DNA of 8,170 bases, from assembly GCA_964485515.1 (NCBI GenBank), contig CAZALT010000155.1:1-8170 (forward strand), given 5' to 3'. The position numbers were made by a program, and so were the translations under genes. A model generated the notes under the pieces. The model was not told the origin of the DNA, searched no databases, and worked only from the letters and a program-made list of their open reading frames with translations. How positions within the stretch are numbered: position 1 is the first letter of the stretch; every line of letters begins with the position of its first letter. Origin of the DNA: CAZALT01 sp964485515. GTDB lineage: Bacteria > Actinomycetota > Acidimicrobiia > Acidimicrobiales > Acidimicrobilacustridaceae. This document shows positions 1-5,135 of this stretch, piece after piece.

Positions 1-1404
1 GATGTGGTGCTGGCCGCACGAGTTGGTGCAGCCCGAGATGTTGATGCGCAGACCCCCGACCTCGGCGAGCCCTGCCTCGTCGAGGGCGTCGCCGATGGCC
101 TTGGCCAGGCCGCGGGACTGGGTGACGGCGAGGTTGCACGTGTCGGCACCGGGGCACGCCACGACGTCGCGCACCAGCTCGGCGCCGGGCTCGGCCATGC
201 CGATGGCGTCGAGGCGGCTGTAGAGGGTGGGCAGCTGGGCATCGGACAGCCCGCGGAACACGAAGTTCTGGCGGTTCGTGATGCGGACCTCGAGAGCCAT
301 CTCTCGTTGGATGGCGGCGAGGCCCCGGAACTGGTCGGAGGTGACGTCGCCGAGCTGCGAGTAGGCGTAGGCCGAGACCGTGCCCTTGGCCGCCCCCCGG
401 ACCACGTTGGCATCGGACCACTGGTCGTAGGGGTTGATGCCGGTGATGGACACCGGGACGCCGTGACCCACCGGGGTGGGTGTCACGCCCGGCGCCACGC
501 CCGCGGGTGCGTCGCCGTGCTTGACGACGAGCTCGGGGATGCCGCCGGGCCAGCTCGACGAGGCCAAGAGGAACTTGCGGAGGGCGAAGACCCGTCGTTG
601 CAGCTCGTCGAAGCCGATGGTGTCGACGACCCACTTGAGCCGAGCCCGCAGCTTGTTGTCGCGGTTGCCGGTCTGCTCGAAGACGCGGAGGATGGCCTCG
701 CAGGTCGGGAGCAGGTCCTCCTTGGCGGTGAAGTCCTCCAGGGCCAGCGCCGGGTGGGGATTGGCCCCGAGGCCACCGGCGATGAACACCCGGAACCCGG
801 CCTCGACCGTGCCGTCGTCGAGGGTGCGCGAGGTGGCGATGATGCCGACGTCGTTGAACATCGCCTGACCGCAGTCGGTGTCGCAGCCCGACAGGTTGAA
901 CTTGAACTTGCGGGGCAGGCGCTGGGCGATCGGGTTGCGCAGGAAGTGCTGGAAGATGGCGTCGGACCACGCGCTGATGTCGAGCACCTCGTGCGGGCAA
1001 GCGCCGGCGAGGTGACAGCCCTGCACGTTGCGCACGGTGTCGCCGCACGCCTCGCGGCTGGTCAGGCCGACGCGTGCGATGTCGCGCAGGGCGTCGGGGA
1101 TCCGCTCGAGCTGCACGTAGTGGAACTGGACGTTCTGGCGGGTGGTGAGGTGGCCCCAGCCACGCGAGTACTCGTCGGCGATGTGGGCGAACACGTCGAG
1201 CTGCTCGGCGGTGACGGCGCCGTACGGTGCCTTGACGCGCAGCATCTGGTTGTGGCCGCCCTGGCGCTGGCCGTATACGCCGTTGTTGAGGCGGAAGACG
1301 CGGAACACGTCCTCGCCGAGGTCTCCGTCCAGGTAGCGCTGGAGCTGTACCTCGAACTTCGCGATGTCGGCCGCCTGGCCGGCGTCGATCTCGTGCTGGA
1401 GCAT
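1..1404 (-). CDS. Nitrite/sulfite reductase, siroheme and [4Fe-4S] type (C-terminus beyond window)
   Basis: Ferredoxin-type assimilatory reductase carrying out a six-electron reduction of sulfite to sulfide or nitrite to ammonia in the cytoplasm. The visible 468 residues hold both pseudo-symmetric halves. Siroheme-contacting positions known from E. coli CysI are present: R89 in TTRQN, R125 in GDTVRNV, and K166 and K168 in PRKFK. The second half opens with ITNRQNFVF (from about 376). It carries the cluster signature C417-x5-C423 and C459-x3-C463 (ACPGADTC, SGCTNSCGQ). The first half carries an equivalent signature at C130/C136 and C174/C178, which is unusual. The start at ATG 1404 is supported by a good RBS (1411-1418). 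The coding frame stays open to base 1, so the last part of the protein lies outside. Substrate cannot be decided: the short N-terminus differs from mycobacterial SirA/NirA as I recall them, and no cysH or nitrate genes are in view. Confidence 0.9.
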   Translation of the reverse strand, partial: MLQHEIDAGQAADIAKFEVQLQRYLDGDLGEDVFRVFRLNNGVYGQRQGGHNQMLRVKAPYGAVTAEQLDVFAHIADEYSRGWGHLTTRQNVQFHYVQLERIPDALRDIARVGLTSREACGDTVRNVQGCHLAGACPHEVLDISAWSDAIFQHFLRNPIAQRLPRKFKFNLSGCDTDCGQAMFNDVGIIATSRTLDDGTVEAGFRVFIAGGLGANPHPALALEDFTAKEDLLPTCEAILRVFEQTGNRDNKLRARLKWVVDTIGFDELQRRVFALRKFLLASSSWPGGIPELVVKHGDAPAGVAPGVTPTPVGHGVPVSITGINPYDQWSDANVVRGAAKGTVSAYAYSQLGDVTSDQFRGLAAIQREMALEVRITNRQNFVFRGLSDAQLPTLYSRLDAIGMAEPGAELVRDVVACPGADTCNLAVTQSRGLAKAIGDALDEAGLAEVGGLRINISGCTNSCGQHHI

Positions 1405-1410
1405 GACGGC

Positions 1411-1418
1411 TTCTCCTC
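1411..1418 (-). promoter_or_regulatory. Ribosome binding site of the nitrite/sulfite reductase
   Basis: On the minus strand this reads GAGGAGAA, six bases before ATG 1404 (CCGTC plus one base between). It is the clearest Shine-Dalgarno sequence in the window and fixes the reductase start. Confidence 0.7.
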
Positions 1419-1475
1419 GGCGCAGCCTCGAGCGGGTGGGACAGGTGTGGCTGTCCCCGGCTAGCGCCACCCACT

Positions 1476-1505
1476 GTTCTACCAAAACCCGACTGAAACC
1501 ATCAA
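1476..1505 (-). promoter_or_regulatory. Candidate promoter for the nitrite/sulfite reductase
   Basis: Minus-strand TTGATG (1500-1505) and TAGAAC (1476-1481) are separated by 18 bases, inside a short A+T-richer island in otherwise very GC-rich DNA. The predicted transcript would start near 1469, giving a leader of about 65 bases. The spacer contains two similar runs, GGTTTC and GGTTTT, that might bind a regulator. Match to consensus is only fair. Confidence 0.4.
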
Positions 1506-1557
1506 GATTTGAGGAACCTCGTCGGGGATGCCTCGACCTCCACCGACCTGAACCGCA

Positions 1558-1620
1558 CGAGCAAAACGAGCAAACCGACGGGGCCGAGCAACCCGCCAGA
1601 GCCGACCAGCCCGCCAGAGC
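1558..1620. repeat. Short tandem repeats between the DAHP synthase and reductase genes
   Basis: Plus-strand CGAGCAAA occurs at 1558-1565 and 1567-1574 (period 9). CCCGCCAGAGC occurs at 1592-1602 and 1610-1620 (period 18). The tract lies just after the DAHP synthase stop codon. I see no gene in 1405-1638 and no good stem-loop terminator; a 5-bp CCAGC/GCTGG stem near 1607-1622 is too weak to call. Confidence 0.5.
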
Positions 1621-1638
1621 TGGCGAAGTCGCCGAGCG

Positions 1639-2994
1639 TCAGTCGCGCAGGAGCTCGGACACCCGGAAGGCGAGATCCAGCGACTGCCGTGCGTTGAGGC
1701 GGGGATCGCACATCGTCTCGTAGCGGAGATCGAGATCGGAGTCGAGGATCTCGTGCGATCCGCCGACGCACTCGGTGACGTTGTCACCCGTCAGCTCGAT
1801 GTGCACACCACCGGGCCAGGTGCCCGCGGCGCGGTGCGCTCGGAAGAACCCGGAGATCTCGGCGAGCACCGCATCGAAGTGGCGCGTCTTGCGGCCGCCG
1901 GGCGCGGTGTAGGTGTTGCCGTGCATGGGATCGCACTGCCACACCACGGGGTGGCCCTCGTCGCGCACGGCCTCGAGCAGCGGCGGTAGACCGGTCTCGA
2001 CCTTGTCGGCACCCATGCGGGTGATGAGCGTGAGGCGGCCGGGATCGCGCGACGGGTTGAGCGCCTCGCACAGGGCGAGGACCTCGTCGGGCGTGGCGGT
2101 CGGGCCGATCTTGCAACCGATCGGGTTCTGGATGCCGGAGAAGAACTCGACGTGCGCGCCGTCGACCTGACGGGTGCGCTCACCGATCCACACCATGTGG
2201 GCCGAGCAGTCGTACCAGTCGCCCGTGATCGAGTCGCGTCGGGTGAGCGCCTCCTCGTAGCCGAGCAGGAGCGCCTCGTGGCTGGTGAAGACGTCGACGG
2301 TGTGGAGGCTCGGCGTGTCGGCGGTACCGACGCCGCAGCTCGCCATGAAGCGGAGGCTGCGGTCGATCTCGCGGGCCAGCTGCTCGTAGCGCTGCCCCTC
2401 CGGGCTGTTCGCCACGAACTCCTGGTTCCACGAGTGCACCTGGGAGAGGTCGGCGTAGCCGCCCTTGGTGAAGGCGCGCAGCAGGTTCAGCGTCGACGCC
2501 GACTGGTGGTAGGCGGTGATGAGGCGCTCGGGGTCGGGCACCCGGGCGGCTGCGGTGAACGCGATGTCGTTGACCATGTGGCCGCGGAACGAGGGGTGCT
2601 CGATGCCGTCGATCGACTCCATGTTCGCCGAACGGGGCTTGGCGAACTGCCCGGCGATGCGGCCGACCTTCACCACGGGGACACCGGCCGAGTACTGCAG
2701 CACGACCGCCATCTGCAGGATGATCTTGAGCTTGTCTCGGATGGCATCGGCGGAGAACGCGTCGAAGGACTCGGCGCAGTCGCCGGCCTGGAGGAGGAAG
2801 GCCTCGCCCCGAGCGACCTTGCCCAGTTCGGCGCGCAGGGTGCGGGCCTCGCCGGCGAACACGAGCGGAGGCAGCGTGGACAGGGTCTTGGTGGCACGGT
2901 CGAGGTCGGCCACGTCGGGCCACTCGGGCTGCTGCACCGCTTCGTGTTCACGCCAGGAGCTGGGCGTCCAGGTGGAATCGGGGTGGGTCGTCAC
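1639..2994 (-). CDS. aroG: 3-deoxy-7-phosphoheptulonate (DAHP) synthase, class II
   Basis: Condenses phosphoenolpyruvate and erythrose 4-phosphate to DAHP, the first step of the shikimate pathway to aromatic amino acids. The 451-residue protein matches the plant-like class II family along its length. Visible landmarks are the N-terminal WTPSSWREHEAVQQPEWPD block, QAGDCAESF, the phosphate-binding QFAKPRS loop, NLLRAFTKGG, DCSAHMVWIGERTRQ, DPMHGNT, TGDNVTEC and CDPRLNA. Metal ligands by family alignment are C73, H358, E400 and D430; the last three have the same spacing as H369, E411 and D441 of the M. tuberculosis enzyme. GTG 2994 is chosen over the in-frame TTG at 3030 because it directly precedes the conserved N-terminus and a -10-like element overlaps the TTG region. 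The extra N-terminal helices of the mycobacterial enzyme are absent, so its allosteric control may differ. The symbol follows mycobacterial usage. Confidence 0.95.
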   Translation of the reverse strand: MTTHPDSTWTPSSWREHEAVQQPEWPDVADLDRATKTLSTLPPLVFAGEARTLRAELGKVARGEAFLLQAGDCAESFDAFSADAIRDKLKIILQMAVVLQYSAGVPVVKVGRIAGQFAKPRSANMESIDGIEHPSFRGHMVNDIAFTAAARVPDPERLITAYHQSASTLNLLRAFTKGGYADLSQVHSWNQEFVANSPEGQRYEQLAREIDRSLRFMASCGVGTADTPSLHTVDVFTSHEALLLGYEEALTRRDSITGDWYDCSAHMVWIGERTRQVDGAHVEFFSGIQNPIGCKIGPTATPDEVLALCEALNPSRDPGRLTLITRMGADKVETGLPPLLEAVRDEGHPVVWQCDPMHGNTYTAPGGRKTRHFDAVLAEISGFFRAHRAAGTWPGGVHIELTGDNVTECVGGSHEILDSDLDLRYETMCDPRLNARQSLDLAFRVSELLRD

Positions 2995-3032
2995 GGGTTC
3001 ACGCTGCCGGAAGGGATGTGGACTGCGCAACG

Positions 3033-3038
3033 GATATA
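3033..3038 (-). promoter_or_regulatory. Possible -10 element for the DAHP synthase gene
   Basis: Minus-strand TATATC stands out in GC-rich surroundings 38 bases before GTG 2994. Transcription from it would start near 3026, downstream of the alternative TTG start. No good -35 hexamer lies 16-18 bases upstream, so this is weak. Confidence 0.25.
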
Positions 3039-3129
3039 CGCGGGTCCACGGGCCGTTGGAGGGGTTCAGGGTATCGGCGGGCGGGGGCGAAAGCCGTATC
3101 GGGTGGTCGAGCCGGTCGCCGTCGCCGAA

Positions 3130-3173
3130 CTGGCTGGGAAGACCCGGCGCATATGGCGTATGTGTCCAGCCAG
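3130..3173. repeat. Inverted repeat between the sigma factor and DAHP synthase genes
   Basis: CTGGCTGG (3130-3137) pairs perfectly with CCAGCCAG (3166-3173) across 28 bases that include a CATATG palindrome. It lies 17 bases beyond the sigma factor stop codon on that gene's transcribed side. It could be a transcript-end structure or an operator for the DAHP synthase gene. There is no following T-run, so it is not a standard intrinsic terminator. Confidence 0.4.
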
Positions 3174-3189
3174 AACGCCGGGGGTCGGC

Positions 3190-4023
3190 TCAAGCGGCGT
3201 CGAACGCGGCGGCCGAGGCCTGGTCGCGCACGGTGCTGACCGCTCGCTTGACGAGCCGCCGTGCTGCCTCGGCGGTGACGCCGAGCTCCTCGCCGACCTC
3301 GCGGTAGCTGCGCTTGCGTCCGTCGTGGAGGCCGAAGCGCTGCTCGACGGCGTAGCGGGCCCGGGTGTCGAGCACCGAGAGGAGATCGGTGACCATCTCC
3401 TCCTCGGCGGCGGCGATGACCTGCGCCTCGGGGCTCGGCTTGTTGTCGGCGATGAGATCGATCAGCTCGTTGCTGTCGTCGTCGCCGATGGTGCGGTCGA
3501 GGGAGGTGGGCGTGGTGAGGCGGTGCAGGCGGGCGTGCTCGTCGTCGAGCTCGTCGCCGTCTCCCGACACCTGGCGCAGCGCGGCGCGCAGGCTGGCCGA
3601 CCGATCGCCGGGCAGGCGGACCAGACTGGCCTTCTGGTCGAGCGCCCGACCGATGGCCTGACGGATCCAGAACGTGGCGTAGGTGGAGAACTTGAAGCCC
3701 TTGCGCCAGTCGAACTTGTCGACGGCGTGCTCGAGGCCGAGGTTGCCTTCCTGCACGAGGTCGAGCAGCTCCATGCCCGGGGGCAGGGGATACCGGCGGG
3801 CCACGCTCACGACGAGGCGGAGGTTCGACCGGATGAACCGGTCCTTGGCCACGGCGGCGTCGCGGACGGCGCGCTGCAGCTCACGGCCGCGCTCACCGCG
3901 CTCGAGGGCATCGCGGGCGGCGACGCCCTTCTCGATGACCTGGGAGAGCTCGCGCTCTTCGTCGGCCGTGAGGAGGGGGACGAGGCCGATCTCGTTGAGG
4001 TACTGGCCGACTGAATCACTCAT
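3190..4023 (-). CDS. Sigma-70 family RNA polymerase sigma factor (RpoD-like, short)
   Basis: Directs RNA polymerase to promoters. The 277 residues contain region 1.2 (about 3-33: QYLNEIGLVPLLTADEE), region 2 (about 61-134: NLRLVVSVARRY, DLVQEGNLGL, KFSTYATFWIRQAIG) and region 4 (about 199-268, helix-turn-helix SYREVGEELGVTAEAARRL). There is no long region 1.1, and region 3 between RLPGDR (136) and SLDRTIG (174) is some 17-20 residues shorter than in RpoD. Residues for -10 contact are partly changed: W433, Q437 and T440 of E. coli sigma70 correspond to F118, Q122 and G125. In the -35 helix, R584 and Q589 correspond to A251 and R256, while E585 and R588 are kept. This argues for a group 2 or otherwise specialised factor rather than the primary one. 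ATG 4023 has GGAG six bases upstream. Upstream DNA shows a CRP-like site. Confidence 0.92.
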   Translation of the reverse strand: MSDSVGQYLNEIGLVPLLTADEERELSQVIEKGVAARDALERGERGRELQRAVRDAAVAKDRFIRSNLRLVVSVARRYPLPPGMELLDLVQEGNLGLEHAVDKFDWRKGFKFSTYATFWIRQAIGRALDQKASLVRLPGDRSASLRAALRQVSGDGDELDDEHARLHRLTTPTSLDRTIGDDDSNELIDLIADNKPSPEAQVIAAAEEEMVTDLLSVLDTRARYAVEQRFGLHDGRKRSYREVGEELGVTAEAARRLVKRAVSTVRDQASAAAFDAA

Positions 4024-4075
4024 GGTTAGCTCCAACGGGTGATCGCAGCGAGCGAACACCCCATCGCGGACCTGT

Positions 4076-4099
4076 GGGGGGAGAGGGTGGGGGACCGGG
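4076..4099 (+). other. G-quadruplex-type motif in the sigma gene leader
   Basis: Four G-runs (4076-4081, 4085-4087, 4089-4093, 4097-4099) are separated by loops of 3, 1 and 3 bases, meeting the G3+N1-7 pattern. The G-rich strand is plus, the template strand of the sigma gene leader, so the sigma mRNA would be C-rich here. Chance occurrence is possible in such GC-rich DNA. Confidence 0.4.
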
Positions 4100-4114
4100 C
4101 ATGTGCTGCACCCG

Positions 4115-4127
4115 CTTCCCAGGGAAG
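4115..4127. promoter_or_regulatory. Perfect 13-bp palindrome, possible operator
   Basis: CTTCCC-A-GGGAAG has 6-bp arms around one central base. It directly abuts TTGACA (4128-4133) and lies just downstream of the proposed start point of the sigma transcript, a typical position for a repressor site. The binding protein is unknown. Confidence 0.35.
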
Positions 4128-4149
4128 TTGACACCCCGATAAGCGCAGG

Positions 4150-4155
4150 CCCTAC
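4150..4155 (-). promoter_or_regulatory. Candidate -10 element of the sigma factor gene
   Basis: Minus-strand TAGGGC resembles the TAGGAT and TAGGGT elements near other starts in this window. It implies transcription from about 4143 and a leader of about 120 bases. The CRP-like palindrome is centred about 42 bases upstream of that start, the class II activator position. An imperfect CGGAA-TG-TTCCG repeat (4157-4168) lies between them. Confidence 0.35.
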
Positions 4156-4177
4156 CCGGAATGTTCCGAGAATCGAC

Positions 4178-4193
4178 TGTGACATGGGTCACT
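4178..4193. promoter_or_regulatory. CRP/FNR-family-like operator
   Basis: The sequence TGTGACATGGGTCACT matches TGTGA-N6-TCACA at 9 of 10 defined positions, the consensus of CRP and of actinobacterial GlxR/Cmr-type regulators. Its likely target is the sigma gene promoter at 4150-4155; nadD is more than 230 bases away on the other side. Confidence 0.5.
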
Positions 4194-4282
4194 GTCGTGG
4201 GTCGACCTGCCGAGCCGTGCTCGGATCGTGGACGGCGGTCTCCGGGGACCGCGTCGTCGAGGCCAGCAGCGTAGACGGAGGG

Positions 4283-4373
4283 CATGGTGCCGAGCACATC
4301 AAGACAGGGGTAAAGCTGACCGAAATTCAGCGGATCGTGGCTCGTCGTCCAGCGGGCCCATGGTGCCAGCACC
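4283..4373. repeat. Two CATGGTGCC repeats with GTGC/GCAC arms
   Basis: CATGGTGCC occurs at 4283-4291 and 4359-4367. Each copy continues into a small inverted repeat: GTGC-CGA-GCAC in the first and GGTGC-CA-GCACC (4362-4373) in the second. They may be paired binding sites upstream of nadD. The stems are short, so confidence is low. Confidence 0.25.
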
Positions 4374-4415
4374 CGGCCGAGCGCCACGCTGGCCACCGGT
4401 GCGGACCGCGGGCCC

Positions 4416-4421
4416 TAGGAT
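4416..4421 (+). promoter_or_regulatory. Leaderless-type promoter -10 upstream of nadD
   Basis: TAGGAT fits the TANNNT -10 pattern and ends six bases before ATG 4428, so transcription should start at or next to that ATG. The same arrangement precedes mihF. No clear -35 is visible. AGGA at 4417-4420 could alternatively serve as an RBS for ATG 4428 on a longer transcript. Confidence 0.4.
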
Positions 4422-4427
4422 CGCCCG

Positions 4428-4475
4428 ATGTCCATGGGTCACGGCGAGGCGCGGACCCGCACGGCGCGGCGGTGA
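4428..4475 (+). CDS. Possible 15-codon leader peptide coupled to nadD
   Basis: A short frame from ATG 4428 would encode MSMGHGEARTRTARR and stop at TGA 4473-4475. The stop overlaps the nadD GTG (4472-4474) as GTGA. nadD itself has no visible Shine-Dalgarno sequence and no in-frame start between the promoter and 4472, so re-initiation after this leader would explain how it is translated. No sequence family is recognisable; it may be chance. Confidence 0.3.
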   Translation: MSMGHGEARTRTARR

Positions 4476-5122
4476 AGACCGGCGTGCTCGGGGGCACCTT
4501 CGATCCCCCGCACATCGGCCACCTCCGTGCCGCGATCGAAGCGCGCGAGGTGCTCGGCCTCGACCGGGTCCTGCTCGTGGTCGCCAACAACCCCTGGCAG
4601 AAGGCCGGCACCCGGGAGATCACCCCGGTTCACATCCGACTCGAGATGATGCGGGTCGCCGTCGAGGGGATCGCGGGCGTCGAGGCATCCGACGTCGAGG
4701 TCGTACGGGGCGGCGACTCGTACACCGTCGACACCTTGCGGGCGCTGCACGCCCAGGATCCGAACGACGAGCTGATCGTGCTGATCGGCGTCGACGTCGT
4801 CGACGGGCTCCACACATGGCACGAAGCCCCCGCCCTCCCCGCGCTCGCCGATCTCGGCGTCTTCGGCCGCCCCACCGCAGCCCCGGCATCGCCTGATCTC
4901 GATGCCGGTGGGTCACCGACGTCGGTCGGGGTGACGTCGCCTGCCGCGCAGGTCGCGCCGGGTGTCATCTGGCCGATCAGGTGGGTTGCCGTCCCGCTGC
5001 TCGACATCTCGAGCTCCGCGATCCGCGCACGCGTCCAGGCCCGGCGATCCATCGACTTGCTGGTGCCCGCCGGGGTCGCGGTGATCATCGAGCGCGAGGG
5101 CATCTATCGTGATGGGCCATGA
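4472..5122 (+). CDS. nadD: Nicotinate-nucleotide adenylyltransferase
   Basis: Transfers AMP from ATP to nicotinate mononucleotide, giving deamido-NAD in NAD biosynthesis. The 216-residue protein begins with the nucleotidyltransferase signature GGTFDPPHIGH (7-17), whose HxGH histidines bind the triphosphate. It continues with NNPWQK, SYTVDTL, LIVLIGVD and W in HTWHEAP. It ends with the second ATP motif ISSSAIR (179-185) and LVPAGVAVIIEREGIY. Many relatives have IGAD where this has IGVD, a mild change. GTG 4472 is chosen because the family motif starts five codons later and no in-frame start follows the upstream promoter. About 25 residues between FGRP and the ISSS motif are low in conservation and rich in Ala, Pro and Ser. 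The next gene begins within 14 bases of its stop codon. Confidence 0.95.
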   Translation: MKTGVLGGTFDPPHIGHLRAAIEAREVLGLDRVLLVVANNPWQKAGTREITPVHIRLEMMRVAVEGIAGVEASDVEVVRGGDSYTVDTLRALHAQDPNDELIVLIGVDVVDGLHTWHEAPALPALADLGVFGRPTAAPASPDLDAGGSPTSVGVTSPAAQVAPGVIWPIRWVAVPLLDISSSAIRARVQARRSIDLLVPAGVAVIIEREGIYRDGP

Positions 5123-5135
5123 GCGGAGTCGCCGA

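Larger units (their letters stand above)
4024..4427. other. Divergent intergenic control region, no gene seen
   Basis: These 404 bases separate the sigma gene (minus) from nadD (plus). Open frames here lack family resemblance. The left part (4024-4200) holds regulatory-looking palindromes listed separately. The right part holds TTGACA at 4128-4133 without a matching -10, GCTGA/TCAGC arms at 4315-4331 (7-base spacer), repeated CATGGTGCC elements, and the nadD-side promoter at 4416-4421. Confidence 0.6.

Noticed and set aside
4..1464. A 486-codon open frame on the plus strand opposite the nitrite/sulfite reductase
   Set aside because: It is a GC-rich shadow. The minus strand shows unmistakable reductase motifs across the same bases, while the plus frame has no recognisable family and a low-complexity Ala/Gly/Val/Asp composition.
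1607..1624. Stem-loop (CCAGC/GCTGG) as terminator of the DAHP synthase transcript
   Set aside because: The stem is only 5 bp and has no following T-run on the transcribed strand.
2152..4014. A 620-codon plus-strand frame opposite both the DAHP synthase and the sigma factor genes
   Set aside because: It runs across two unrelated genes and the spacer between them, which is typical of antisense frames in GC-rich codon usage. It matches no family I recognise.
4128..4158. A plus-strand promoter from TTGACA at 4128-4133
   Set aside because: At 16-19 bases downstream there is only CCTACC/TACCCG, not a plausible -10.
4024..4185. A 54-residue N-terminal extension of the sigma factor
   Set aside because: The frame is open to 4185, but region 1.2 starts right after ATG 4023, which has a good RBS. 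The extension would cover the G-rich tract and the proposed promoter.
4016..4396. A 126-codon minus-strand frame upstream of the sigma gene
   Set aside because: It crosses the promoter-like and palindromic elements, has no family resemblance and overlaps the sigma start. The control-region reading fits better.
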